64,000 nucleotides of DNA, from contig CAUDUM010000003.1 in the NCBI GenBank assembly GCA_958452575.1, positions 1 through 64,000 on the forward strand, written 5' to 3'. The notes beneath the pieces were generated by a model, which was not told the origin of the DNA, made no database searches, and was given only the letters and a program-made list of their open reading frames with translations. A program made the translations under genes and the position numbers. This stretch comes from an uncultured Eggerthellaceae bacterium (GTDB taxonomy: Bacteria; Actinomycetota; Coriobacteriia; Coriobacteriales; Eggerthellaceae). Shown here piece by piece: positions 38,543-46,952 of this stretch. Each line of letters opens with the position of its first letter. The first letter of the stretch is position 1.

Positions 38543-39160
38543 ATGAACCTCGACACTGAATTTCTTGAGAAGCTCGCTTCCGCCGAGCCCGCACCGGGCG
38601 GCGGCGGAGCGAGCGCTTACGCCGGAGCGTTGGCGGCGGCGCTTGCCGCGATGGTGGGCAACCTCGCCGTGGGCAAGCCGAAGTACGCCGATGAGCAGGA
38701 GGGCATCCTTGCCTCGATCGATCGCTTGGCGCAGCTGCGCTCCAAGCTGCTGGGGCTGGTGGCGGCAGATGCCGATGCCTATCTGCCGCTCAACCGCGCC
38801 TACCGCATGCCGCGCGGCACCGCCGAAGAGGCTGCGGCTCGCCAGGCAGCCATCCAGGAGGCGCTGGGCCCCGCGTGCGACATCCCGCTCGAGATCATGG
38901 AAGCCTGCTCGTCCATCATCGACGAAGCCGACTACCTTGCCCGCCACGGCAGCAAGCTCGCCGTGTCCGATGCCGGCGCCGCCGCGGTGCTCGCGCGTGG
39001 GGCGCTTGTCTCGGCAGCCATGAACATCTTCCTGAACGTGGATGACATGACCGATCCGGATCGCGCACTGCGCTACCGCTCTCGCGTGAATGAGATGATG
39101 ATCAGCGCCCAGATGCGCTCCGACATCGTAGCGTCGCTGGTCATGGGGTATCTGCAGTAA
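38543..39160 (+). CDS. fchA: Methenyltetrahydrofolate cyclohydrolase / cyclodeaminase family
   Basis: A 205-residue member of the formiminotransferase-cyclodeaminase (FTCD_C/FchA) family. The N-terminal PAPGGGGASAYAGALAAALA stretch and AMVGNLAVGKPKY are the family signature, and the protein is mostly helical. In this context, next to fhs, it most likely interconverts 10-formyl- and 5,10-methenyl-THF. The upstream region has no good ribosome binding site, so coupling to fhs is likely. Confidence 0.88.
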   Translation: MNLDTEFLEKLASAEPAPGGGGASAYAGALAAALAAMVGNLAVGKPKYADEQEGILASIDRLAQLRSKLLGLVAADADAYLPLNRAYRMPRGTAEEAAARQAAIQEALGPACDIPLEIMEACSSIIDEADYLARHGSKLAVSDAGAAAVLARGALVSAAMNIFLNVDDMTDPDRALRYRSRVNEMMISAQMRSDIVASLVMGYLQ

Positions 39161-39163
39161 AGG

Positions 39164-39607
39164 CTAGACGACAACGGGTTTCTTCGGCCTTCCGGGACGC
39201 GGTTTGTCGTTCAGCCGCGCTTCAATCGAAGCCGTTGTCACGAAAGTGGCGTGGCCTTTCGTGTATCCTTCGAGCTTTCCCGTCTTCAGCATTTGCGAGA
39301 TGCGGGGCCGGGAGACGTTCAGCATGCGGGCGGCCTCGCTTGCGGTGACGGTGGGGATGGCGTCCAAGTCGACGCTAACTGCGACGATCATGTTCTCACC
39401 ACCGTGTTGAGGTGCGTTTCCGAAAGTCGGCTCTGGGAGCGGCAGTTGCTTCATGATGCGATGCTCCATCTCGCCCTGCAGCCATTCGGCGGCCATTTCG
39501 GCAGCTTCGCGCAGTGTCTTTCCTTGCGTGCCGCCTTCGAGGTCATAGGGAAAGGCGAGCACCCAGCCCTCATCTTCAAATACTTCGAATTCATAAACGT
39601 GAAGCAT
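39164..39607 (-). CDS. hicB: HicB-type antitoxin with C-terminal HTH
   Basis: A 147-residue antitoxin. Residues 1-60 are a HicB-like partial RNase-H fold (MLHVYEFEVFEDEGWVLAFP, GGTQGKTLREAAEMAAEWLQ). Residues ~85-140 hold an excisionase-like helix-turn-helix (TASEAARMLNVSRPRISQML) for operator binding. GGAGGAG lies 5-6 bases before ATG 39607; an upstream TTG at 39625 is less likely. It is the second gene of the operon, 27 bases after hicA, and neutralises the toxin and represses transcription. Confidence 0.85.
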   Translation of the reverse strand: MLHVYEFEVFEDEGWVLAFPYDLEGGTQGKTLREAAEMAAEWLQGEMEHRIMKQLPLPEPTFGNAPQHGGENMIVAVSVDLDAIPTVTASEAARMLNVSRPRISQMLKTGKLEGYTKGHATFVTTASIEARLNDKPRPGRPKKPVVV

Positions 39608-39634
39608 CGGATTCTCCTCCGTCAAGCAGATCCG

Positions 39635-39808
39635 TCATTTTAATCCTGCCTGTTTTTTGATTCGCTCGAACATCTGCCTGCTGATCTCCCGGTGACGGGG
39701 AACTTGGGTGAAGCGAACGCCGTCGGTCCAGTGCTCATGATTCGTGCCGCCCGTCGGATGGAAGCCTGCGTTCCTCAATAGCCGGGTCACCTCCCGTCGC
39801 TTAACCAT
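39635..39808 (-). CDS. hicA: HicA-type mRNA interferase toxin (57 residues)
   Basis: A small HicA toxin. It begins MVKRREVTRLLRNAGF and continues HPTGGTNHEHW, giving the GxxxxxxGGTNHEHW double-stranded-RNA-binding-like fold with the catalytic His of HicA; it ends FERIKKQAGLK. AGGAG lies just upstream of ATG 39808. In an operon with hicB. The region is AT-richer than its flanks, pointing to acquisition by transfer. Confidence 0.85.
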   Translation of the reverse strand: MVKRREVTRLLRNAGFHPTGGTNHEHWTDGVRFTQVPRHREISRQMFERIKKQAGLK

Positions 39809-39825
39809 CAGATCTCCTGTTCTTT

Positions 39826-39855
39826 ACTATAAACTAAGTTAATAACTTCTTTCAA
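39826..39855 (-). promoter_or_regulatory. hicAB promoter with palindromic operator in the spacer
   Basis: On the minus strand TTGAAA (39855-39850) and TATAGT (39831-39826) are separated by 18 bases. The perfect palindrome AAGTTA-A-TAACTT (39836-39848) fills the spacer, so HicB binding there would block RNA polymerase. Confidence 0.75.
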
Positions 39856-40002
39856 TCAGGAAGATCGTAATGCCGGCTTCTTGCGCGGATGTCGTGCGCC
39901 CGCCGCGGAATCATCTCGCTGTTCTAGCGTGTTCTTCCCATGTTCCTCATGCGCTCTCGCTGCGGATGGCTGTCGTCTCTCGTGCGAAATCGAGCCACAA
40001 GC

Positions 40003-40008
40003 TACAAT
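40003..40008 (+). promoter_or_regulatory. Probable -10 element for folD
   Basis: TACAAT at 40003-40008 lies 61 bases before the folD ATG. It falls inside a longer in-frame reading that starts at 39881, supporting the shorter FolD. Confidence 0.4.
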
Positions 40009-40069
40009 GGCGTATGCCGATAACGTTTGCGGCATGTTGACGACGCGGGGAGAGATCGGAGGCGCCTGC

Positions 40070-40936
40070 ATGGCGAAACTGCTGAAGGGGAAACCGGTTG
40101 CGGATGCGATCGTCACGGATGCGCGGGCGCGCTCCGAGGCGTTGCTCGAGCGGGGCGTCGTGCCGACGCTTGCCGTCGTGCGGGTGGGCGATGATCCGGG
40201 CGATCTGTCCTATGAGCGCACGATCCTCAAGCGCGCCGAGGCGGCGGGTGTCGCCGTGCGCACCGTGTCGCTCGATGCGGATGTCTCCCAGGCGGTTCTG
40301 GAGGTGGTCGTCCGCCAGATCGGCGAGGATCCCGAGATTCACGGCTGCCTGCTGTTCCGCCCCCTGCCGCCCCATCTGGACGAGGCGGCGGCATGCGAGC
40401 TGATCCCCGCGGCAAAGGATGTGGACGGCGTCACGCGCGCGTCGCTTGCGGGCGTGATGGCGGGGGAGGCCCTCTCGCCGCAGGCGGCGGGGTTCGCCCC
40501 GTCGACCGCCGAGGCGTGCCTGCGCGTGCTCGATCATTACGGGGTGCCGCTTTCCGGCGCGCGCGCGACCGTGCTCGGCCGCAGCCTCGTGGTGGGCAGG
40601 CCCCTCGCGCTTTTGCTGACGGCGCGCGATGCGACGGTGACGCTGTGCCACTCCCGCACGGTCGACGCGGCTTCGATCTGCCGGGCGTCGGACATCGTCG
40701 TGTGCGCCACCGGCCGGGCGCGGATGTTCGGGCGCGATTTCTTCCGCGACGGCCAGACGGTGCTCGATGTGGGCGTCAACTTCGACGACGACGGCGGGAT
40801 GTGCGGCGATGTCGACGCCGCCGCTCTCGAACCGCTGGACTGCGCTCTCACGCCCGTTCCAGGCGGCATCGGTTCGGTCACCACCGCGGTGACGCTCGAC
40901 CATGTGGTGGCTGCGGCGGAGCGTGCGGCGCGCTAG
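40070..40936 (+). CDS. folD: Methylene-THF dehydrogenase / methenyl-THF cyclohydrolase
   Basis: A 288-residue bifunctional FolD joining methylene-, methenyl- and formyl-THF. PLPPHLDEA, ELIPAAKDVDGV, GRSLVVGRPLALLL and PVPGGIGSVTTA are diagnostic. The catalytic region reads DLSYERTILKRAEAAGV, with Tyr six rather than four residues before the Lys. This variant, as I recall from anaerobic Firmicutes FolDs, is probably functional. ATG 40070 follows GGAGGCGCCTGC. It is the third gene of the fhs-fchA pathway, separated by the hicAB insertion. Confidence 0.92.
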   Translation: MAKLLKGKPVADAIVTDARARSEALLERGVVPTLAVVRVGDDPGDLSYERTILKRAEAAGVAVRTVSLDADVSQAVLEVVVRQIGEDPEIHGCLLFRPLPPHLDEAAACELIPAAKDVDGVTRASLAGVMAGEALSPQAAGFAPSTAEACLRVLDHYGVPLSGARATVLGRSLVVGRPLALLLTARDATVTLCHSRTVDAASICRASDIVVCATGRARMFGRDFFRDGQTVLDVGVNFDDDGGMCGDVDAAALEPLDCALTPVPGGIGSVTTAVTLDHVVAAAERAAR

Positions 40937-41203
40937 CGGTTCGGCTTTCCGCCACTTGCGCCGCGCCGAGCGTGGGGGTCCGCCCGTGCCGAACGCGGTT
41001 CGGTTGCTCGCTGACGAACGCTGCCTCCGTCCCCGCTGAGTGTCCCTGCCCGCATCGAGCGCCCTGTAGGAATGCACCCTCTACGCGCATCTGTCCCAAA
41101 CGGCTCCCTTGTCCCGTGCGCCGTCAATGGGTATGATTATCGCCAATACTCGATATAAGCCAATAAGCGATTGCCACAAAGAACACAAGGAAAAGAGGAG
41201 CCG
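40937..41203. promoter_or_regulatory. Intergenic region before the ArsS-like fusion, with promoter
   Basis: 267 bases without a supported gene. A candidate promoter is TTGTCC (41109-41114), a 17-base spacer and TATGAT (41132-41137). AGAGGAG at about 41194-41200 precedes ATG 41204. The rest is GC-rich with no strong repeat. Confidence 0.5.
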
Positions 41204-43246
41204 ATGTCTTCCTGCGCGGTGCCGGGCCAGAAACGCCGTCTGCTCAAAGACGCGGGCAGGGTGTGCCCCGTCGACTACCATATCCCCGCCGAGGCGTTCG
41301 CCGGAGCGCCCCAGCGAACGTGCGAGGTGCTCTACGTCGTGGGCGGCCTGTACGGCAACCCCTTCGCGCTCGACGCGGTGAAGCGGATGGTCGCCGAGGA
41401 GACGGGCGAGGTCCTGACGGTGTTCAACGGCGATATGCATTGGTTCGACAAGACCGCCGACAACTTCGCCGCCCTCGAGCAGGCGGTCGCCGACGCCGGC
41501 CCGAACTTTCTGCCGCTGGTGGGCAATGTCGAGGCAGAGCTGCGGCGTCAGGCCGACGTGGGGGTGGGCTGCGGATGCGCCTATCCGGAGTGCACGTCCG
41601 ATGAATCCGTGAGCAGGTCGAACCGCATCCACAAGATGCTCTCCATCGCCGTCGACGAGCGCCCTGAGCTCAAGGAGCTGCTGATCGGACGTCCCGCGAC
41701 GCTGCTCGTCGAGGTCGCCGGCCGCCGCGTGGGCATCTCGCACGGCGACGAGAAGCTCATCGGCGGATGGGACTGCTCGCGCGAATCGCTGCAGGACGTC
41801 CTTCGCCAGGACGAGCTCGACCGCTTCATGAACGCCAACGACCTGGATGTCTTCACCACCACGCACACCTGCGCACCCGCCGCGCTCACGCTCGCGCGCG
41901 GCGCGTTCATCAACAACGGCGCCGCCGGCCTGCCTAATTTCCGCGGGCAGCACTATGGGCTGCTGATCCGCATCGCGCGCACCCCGCACGCCGATGCGCT
42001 GTTCGGCTGCGAGCAGGACGGGCTCCACGTCCAGGCGGTGCCCGTCCGTTACGACCACGACGCCTACCTCGCTTGGTTCGACGGGTTGTGGGATGAGTGC
42101 AGCCCGGCCGCCATCTCGTACCGCGACCGCATCGTGGACGGGCCGGACGACCGCCTCGAGGACTCGCTACTCGGCGGCTTCCTGCCGTGCGAAACGGCGT
42201 GGCGCGAGGCGGCGGTCCGCCAGGCGGAGCTGGGACCGCGCACCCGCGCGACCAAGCGCGACGTGCGGCTGGCGCTTGCCAAACTCCTCTATTTCGAGGA
42301 CATGCTCGACGACGCGTGGCGGACGACCGAGGATGAGCCCAAGACGATCCAGGTCAACATCACGGCGCGCTGCAATCTGGCCTGCGCGCACTGCCATGTG
42401 GAATCCAATCCCGCACGCACCGAGGCGATGAGTCGCGAGGTGCTCGAGGCGGTGCTCAAGGTCGTGCGCGACCGCGGCATGCGCACGATCGACATCACAG
42501 GTGGCGCGCCCGAGATGCATCCCGATATCGAATGGTTCCTCGAGCAGGCCGCCCGAACGGTCGAGCGCGTCATGCTCCGCTCCAACCTGGTGATCCTCGA
42601 GGATCCCGCCTATGCGCACCTGCTCGACACCTACGAACGGCTGGGGGTGGAGATCGTCGCGTCGCTGCCCAACGTGTTCGCGGCGCAGGCGGATGCGCAG
42701 CGCGGTCGCGATGCGTTCGACGGGACGCTTTCGATCATGCGCGAGCTCAACGCGCGCGGCTACGGACGCGATGGCGCGCACATTCTGGATGTCGCCTTCA
42801 ATCCCCAGGAGCCGGTTCTTCCTCCCGATCAGGGTAAACTCGAGGAAATGTACCGGCGGCGCCTGGGAGGGCTGGGGATTGTGTTCGACAACCTCTTCGC
42901 CATGGCCAACAACCCCATCGGCCGCTACGGCGCAAGCCTCATCGATGCGGGCGCGTTCGACATCTACCTCGACACGTTGATCGAACGCTTCAATCCCGAA
43001 GCATGCGAGGGGATGATGTGCCGTCACCAGCTCTCCGTCGGCTGGGATGGGCGCGTCTACGACTGCGATTTCAACCAGGCGTTCGGGTTGGCGGGTCGCG
43101 ACGCTCAGGGCGAGCCGACGATCTTCGATTACGCCGAGGATCCGACGCGTCCGCTCAAACGCGCCATCGCGTTCGGCAACCACTGCTACGCATGCACGGC
43201 GGGGTTCGGATCGAGCTGCGGTGGCACGCTGGTCCAGGAGAGTTGA
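41204..43246 (+). CDS. Metallophosphoesterase-like / ArsS-like radical SAM fusion
   Basis: A 680-residue protein. Residues ~40-290 look like a calcineurin-type metallophosphoesterase: VVGGLYGNPFALDAV, FNGDMHWFDK, LPLVGNVEAEL, VGISHGDEKL and TTTHTCAPA correspond to motifs I-V, but motif I lacks DxH and motif III has GNVE instead of GNHE, so activity is doubtful. Residues ~380-680 are a radical SAM domain: Cys390, Cys394 and Cys397 in ARCNLACAHCHVES, then ITGGAPEMHPDIEW, and the ArsS/DUF3641-type C-terminus LSVGWDGRVYDCDFNQ with GSSCGGTL. ArsS makes arsenosugar precursors; the true substrate here is unknown. A sodium symporter gene follows. Confidence 0.82.
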   Translation: MSSCAVPGQKRRLLKDAGRVCPVDYHIPAEAFAGAPQRTCEVLYVVGGLYGNPFALDAVKRMVAEETGEVLTVFNGDMHWFDKTADNFAALEQAVADAGPNFLPLVGNVEAELRRQADVGVGCGCAYPECTSDESVSRSNRIHKMLSIAVDERPELKELLIGRPATLLVEVAGRRVGISHGDEKLIGGWDCSRESLQDVLRQDELDRFMNANDLDVFTTTHTCAPAALTLARGAFINNGAAGLPNFRGQHYGLLIRIARTPHADALFGCEQDGLHVQAVPVRYDHDAYLAWFDGLWDECSPAAISYRDRIVDGPDDRLEDSLLGGFLPCETAWREAAVRQAELGPRTRATKRDVRLALAKLLYFEDMLDDAWRTTEDEPKTIQVNITARCNLACAHCHVESNPARTEAMSREVLEAVLKVVRDRGMRTIDITGGAPEMHPDIEWFLEQAARTVERVMLRSNLVILEDPAYAHLLDTYERLGVEIVASLPNVFAAQADAQRGRDAFDGTLSIMRELNARGYGRDGAHILDVAFNPQEPVLPPDQGKLEEMYRRRLGGLGIVFDNLFAMANNPIGRYGASLIDAGAFDIYLDTLIERFNPEACEGMMCRHQLSVGWDGRVYDCDFNQAFGLAGRDAQGEPTIFDYAEDPTRPLKRAIAFGNHCYACTAGFGSSCGGTLVQES

Positions 43247-43353
43247 GGATTTCGTTTTCGTCGGCGGAGGGGCGAGGGACTGGATGTCTCTTGCCTCGAC
43301 GGATCTCCTCGTGCCTCTTTTCGCCGGATTTTTTAGGACTAACTAAAACAAAT

Positions 43354-43387
43354 GCTAGACACAATCCAATAGATGCTTTAGTCTAGC
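43354..43387. repeat. Short inverted repeat GCTAGAC / GTCTAGC
   Basis: GCTAGAC (43354-43360) and GTCTAGC (43381-43387) are inverted with a 20-base AT-rich spacer, about 110 bases after the fusion gene. It could be a regulator site or weak terminator. Confidence 0.4.
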
Positions 43388-43394
43388 GAAGGCG

Positions 43395-43557
43395 CTCCGG
43401 ATTGGGCCGACCCGCGCATAACCGACCCGCGCACGGCCGCCTGCGCACAGTCGGCCCCAGCATGGCAGTCTGCGTACGGCCGACTCAAGCACGGCAGCCT
43501 GCGCACGGTCGACTCGAGCCTGTCGCCCGCGCACGACCGACCTGAACATGGCAAGAA
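43395..43557. repeat. Degenerate ~15-bp tandem repeats upstream of symporter
   Basis: About ten diverged copies of a unit close to GCGCACGGCCGACTC run head to tail (for example at 43434, 43462 and 43500). The G/C alternation is unlike adjacent coding sequence. No reading frame here is credible. Confidence 0.55.
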
Positions 43558-43664
43558 GGTGCGGCAAAGGCGTTCTCTCCACCGTCCGGCGGCGGGAGAG
43601 CGCGTTCGCCCACGTTCTTTCCCGCAGCGCATCGAGGAAGCAGAGGGGAAAGGAGCAAAAGGGA

Positions 43665-45173
43665 ATGGATATGTCCACCGGGATCTTCTTCTGGGGGTTC
43701 CTCGTCGTCTACGGCATCGTGATGTTCATCCTGTCGCCGAAGACCGTCTCTCTCGGCGGCTTTTTCCGCGGCGAGGACAAGAAGGGCCGCGAGGCGGCGG
43801 GCTGGATGATCACCGCCTCCATCTTCATCTCGTGGATCTTCGCGAAATCCGTCACCAACGCCGCCAACATGGGCGCCGAGTACGGCATCGTCGGCGGCAT
43901 CGGCTATGCGGTGTACTGGCTGTGCATCCCGCTGACGGGATACGCGCTCTACCGCCTGCGCCGTAAGTTCGGCGCAAAGAGCATGGTGAGCTTCCTCACC
44001 GACCACTACGGCGTTGCGGCGGCGTTCTGCTTCTCGGCCGCCATCTTGGTGCGCCTGTTCAACGAGGTGTGGTCCAACACGTCGGTCGTGGGCGCCTACT
44101 ACGGTTCGTCGGGCAGCGCCCCGTTCATCATCGCGGCGCTGCTGTTCACCGCGATCACCGTGGCGTACTGCTGCTGGGGCGGCATGCGCGGCTCGCTGAC
44201 CACCGACGTGGGACAGACCGTCCTGTTCGCCGTGCTGTTCGTGTTCGTGCTCGTCTACATCGTCCCGCAGGACGGCGTGGGCGCCATCGCCACCTCCGGC
44301 GTGTGGAGCCTCGAGGGCGGCGTCGACTTCATCATCGGCGCGGGCCTGCAGTGCCTCTCGTACGGCTTCCATGACGCGGTGCTCACCGACCGCGGCTTCA
44401 TCTGCCGTCCGCGCAAGATGCTGCGCTGCATGATCGCGTCCGGCCTGCTCGGCTTCCTCGCCATCATGCTGTTCTCCACCATCGGCATCCATGCCTACCT
44501 CAATAACATCCTGCTCGAAAGCGACGCCCCCGTCGTCGTGGCGCAAAGCTTCGGCATCCTGATGTTCTTCGCGATGGCCGTCATCATGATCGCCACCGCT
44601 GGCTCGACGCTGGACTCTACGTTCACCGCGCTCGCCAAGCTGACGGCGCGCGACCTGCCGGGTATCCTGGGACGCACGCCCAAGATGAGCCCGCGCATCA
44701 TCGGCATCATCTTCATGATCGTCTTCGGCATCGTCGGCAACCTGCCGATGGTCATGGGCGCCACGCTCATCTCGGCGACGACCATCTCGGGCACGATGAT
44801 CATGGGCCTCGGCCCCATCTTCCTGGCGCACGGCTGGGTCAAACCCACCAAGGTCGGCTTCATGCTGGCGTTCTGGATCGGCATGGTGCTGGGCATCGTC
44901 GACACGTTCTGGCCCGAGACGCTCGCGTTCATGAACATCGGCGGCGGCGACTACGCCAACTTCCTCGGCGTCAACCTTTACGGCGCGATCATCTGCTGGC
45001 TGGCGTACCTCATTCCCGGTTTCATCGCGATGAAGCGCGATGAGGCGGCCGGCATCGAGCCCACGTGGAAGGGCCTCTCCAAGGAGGAGCTGCGCAAGCT
45101 CGACGAGGAGGAGCGCCGCGAGGAGCAGCTCGAGCGCCAGCGCAAGCTGGAGGCCAAGCGCGCTGCTGCGTAG
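43665..45173 (+). CDS. Sodium:solute symporter family protein
   Basis: A 502-residue SSS-family (SLC5-like) symporter with about 12-13 membrane helices. Conserved parts include WMITASIFISWIFAKSVTNA, YGIVGGIGYAVYWLCIPLTG, and ATAGSTLDSTFTALAKLTARD, the family's Na+-site helix. The Lys/Glu/Arg-rich tail (from about residue 470) is cytoplasmic. AAAGGAG precedes ATG 43665; an upstream in-frame ATG at 43548 lies in the repeat region and was rejected. Substrate unknown; the nearest gene is the radical SAM fusion. Confidence 0.88.
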   Translation: MDMSTGIFFWGFLVVYGIVMFILSPKTVSLGGFFRGEDKKGREAAGWMITASIFISWIFAKSVTNAANMGAEYGIVGGIGYAVYWLCIPLTGYALYRLRRKFGAKSMVSFLTDHYGVAAAFCFSAAILVRLFNEVWSNTSVVGAYYGSSGSAPFIIAALLFTAITVAYCCWGGMRGSLTTDVGQTVLFAVLFVFVLVYIVPQDGVGAIATSGVWSLEGGVDFIIGAGLQCLSYGFHDAVLTDRGFICRPRKMLRCMIASGLLGFLAIMLFSTIGIHAYLNNILLESDAPVVVAQSFGILMFFAMAVIMIATAGSTLDSTFTALAKLTARDLPGILGRTPKMSPRIIGIIFMIVFGIVGNLPMVMGATLISATTISGTMIMGLGPIFLAHGWVKPTKVGFMLAFWIGMVLGIVDTFWPETLAFMNIGGGDYANFLGVNLYGAIICWLAYLIPGFIAMKRDEAAGIEPTWKGLSKEELRKLDEEERREEQLERQRKLEAKRAAA

Positions 45174-45228
45174 ATCCCCCTACCGCCCTCCATTGCCGGC
45201 ACGGCGCGTCCATGCCGGATCGTCCCGA

Positions 45229-45258
45229 GGCGTCCCGCAGAAGCGGGGCGCCTTTTTT
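45229..45258 (+). terminator. Rho-independent terminator after the symporter
   Basis: A 10-bp stem (GGCGTCCCGC with GCGGGGCGCC, one G-U pair), AGAA loop and T6 at 45253-45258. The convergent peptidase gene ends two bases further on. Confidence 0.92.
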
Positions 45259-45260
45259 GG

Positions 45261-46340
45261 TTACGCCAACGTCTCCAGCTCGCGCGGATACGCGTTCAGC
45301 ACCTCGCAGCCGTTTTCGGTGACGATGACCAAATCCTCGATGCGCACGCCGAAGCGTCCGGGCAAGTAGATGCCCGGTTCGATGGAAAAGCACATGCCCG
45401 GTTGCACCTGGGCCTCGTTGACGGAGGATACGTCGCCCGGCTCGTGCACGTCCAGGCCGATCTGATGTCCCAGGCGGTGCGTGAAGTACGGACCGTAGCC
45501 TGCGTCTTCGATGACCTTGCGCGCGGCGCCGTCGATGTCGCAGAAGCGCGCGCCGGGATGCACGGCCGCCCTGCCCGCCTCGTTCGCCTGGCGCACGATC
45601 TCGTAGACGCGGCGCTGCTCCTCGTCGGGCTCGCCGAAGAAGAACGTGCGCGTCATGTCGGCGCAGTACTCGTCCTGGCGGCAGCCCACGTCGAACAGGA
45701 CCACGTCGCCCTCTTTGAGCACCGTGCCGTCGGGCTCGTGATGGGGGTCGGCGGCGTTCGCGCCGAAGCTCACGATGGGTGCGAACGAGTGACCCTGTGC
45801 GCCCAGCTCGCGGTAGATGTCCTCGAGCTTGCCGGCGATCTCCTGCTCGCTAGCGCCCTCGTGCACGAGTTCGCGGAAGCGCGCCATCGCCGCGTCGTTG
45901 GTTGCCGACGCCGCGCGCATCAGCGCCCGCTCCTCATCGTCTTTGATCGCGCGCGCGTCGTCCACGGCGTCGGAGGCGAGCGCGAACCCGGTGGCGATGT
46001 TGCGCTCCATCATCGGGATGAGGAAGCGCGCCGGCAGGTTCTTGTCGCAGCCGAGCGCGGCACCGGCGTCGCAGCGCTCGGCGAGCAGCGCAATCGGGTC
46101 GTCGGTATCGTTGAACGCGACCACGTCGGCCTCGACGTTTTCCGGCGCGGTGAACAGCTTGTTCAGAAACAGCGTCGGGCGCGCCTGGTCTGCGCGCAGC
46201 AGCAGCCCGAGGAAGCGCTCGCCCGGCTCGACATATGCGCCGACGAGGTACTGGATCGAACGCGGGTCGCACACCAGGATCTGCGACAGCCCCCGTGCGG
46301 GGAGGTTCGCCATGACGGCATCGATGCGATTAGTGCTCAC
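45261..46340 (-). CDS. M24-family Xaa-Pro peptidase
   Basis: A 359-residue metallopeptidase with the pita-bread fold. The five metal ligands fit Asp in LFDVGCRQDEYCADMTRT (two Asp), His in HRLGHQIGLDVHEPG, Glu in FSIEPGIY and Glu in RIEDLV. The N-terminal ~130 residues are a creatinase-like domain. Closest to PepQ/PepP/prolidase enzymes; exact peptide preference is not predictable. The start at 46340 is divergent from the glycosylase gene. Confidence 0.93.
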   Translation of the reverse strand: MSTNRIDAVMANLPARGLSQILVCDPRSIQYLVGAYVEPGERFLGLLLRADQARPTLFLNKLFTAPENVEADVVAFNDTDDPIALLAERCDAGAALGCDKNLPARFLIPMMERNIATGFALASDAVDDARAIKDDEERALMRAASATNDAAMARFRELVHEGASEQEIAGKLEDIYRELGAQGHSFAPIVSFGANAADPHHEPDGTVLKEGDVVLFDVGCRQDEYCADMTRTFFFGEPDEEQRRVYEIVRQANEAGRAAVHPGARFCDIDGAARKVIEDAGYGPYFTHRLGHQIGLDVHEPGDVSSVNEAQVQPGMCFSIEPGIYLPGRFGVRIEDLVIVTENGCEVLNAYPRELETLA

Positions 46341-46439
46341 AGTTGGCTCCTATCTTCGCGTCAGATATATCGCGCCCATGATAGCGCAAGCGTGATTTTA
46401 TGGTGGGCACGAAGCTGAGGATCGTGCTAGGCTGTGCGC

Positions 46440-46952
46440 ATGGAGGCTGAACGTTTGCGACATACTATCGATCCGGTGTTCGACGGGCGGTCGCGCGTGC
46501 TTCTGCTCGGGTCGTTTCCCTCGCCGAAGTCGCGCGAGATAGGGTTCTTCTACGGACATCCCCAAAACCGCATGTGGCGCGTGCTCGCCGCGGTGGCGGG
46601 AGAGGGATCGGTGCCGCAAACGGCGGAGGAGCGCACGGCGTTTCTGCTGCGCAACCGCATCGCGATGTGGGACGCGATCGCGAGCTGCACGATCGCGGGC
46701 GCCTCCGACTCAAGCATCCGTGACGTTGTCCCCAACGATCTGTCGTGCGTGTTGGACGTTGCGCCCATCCAGGCGGTGTTCTGCACGGGCGGCAAAGCAC
46801 ACCAGCTCTACCGCCGCTACCAGGAGAAATCGACCGGCGTTCCCGCAGTCAAGCTCCCCTCGACAAGCGCCGCCAACGCCTCCTGGAGCCTAGAGCGTCT
46901 CATCGAAGCGTATCAAGCAGTAGCGGACGCTCTGCGAGAACCATCTGCATAG
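46440..46952 (+). CDS. Hypoxanthine-DNA glycosylase (UDG superfamily, family 6)
   Basis: A 170-residue DNA repair glycosylase. LLLGSFPSPKSREIGFFYGH, QNRMWRVLAAVAG, AMWDAIASCTIAGASDSSI and LPSTSAANASWS are the motifs of the HDG (deoxyinosine-removing) family. It would remove hypoxanthine from deaminated adenine. ATG 46440 is preferred; a GTG two codons earlier is also in frame. A hairpin overlaps the stop. Confidence 0.88.
   Translation: MEAERLRHTIDPVFDGRSRVLLLGSFPSPKSREIGFFYGHPQNRMWRVLAAVAGEGSVPQTAEERTAFLLRNRIAMWDAIASCTIAGASDSSIRDVVPNDLSCVLDVAPIQAVFCTGGKAHQLYRRYQEKSTGVPAVKLPSTSAANASWSLERLIEAYQAVADALREPSA

Noticed and set aside
36805..38556. Minus-strand open frame opposite fhs
   Set aside because: Shadow of fhs; composition typical of antisense GC-rich DNA.
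39881..40069. N-terminal extension of FolD from an upstream ATG
   Set aside because: It spans a likely -10 element and adds a Cys/Ser-rich stretch not expected in FolD; ATG 40070 matches the family start.
43355..43678. 107-residue minus-strand frame over the tandem repeats
   Set aside because: It translates the degenerate repeat and has no ribosome binding site or homologous feature I recognise.
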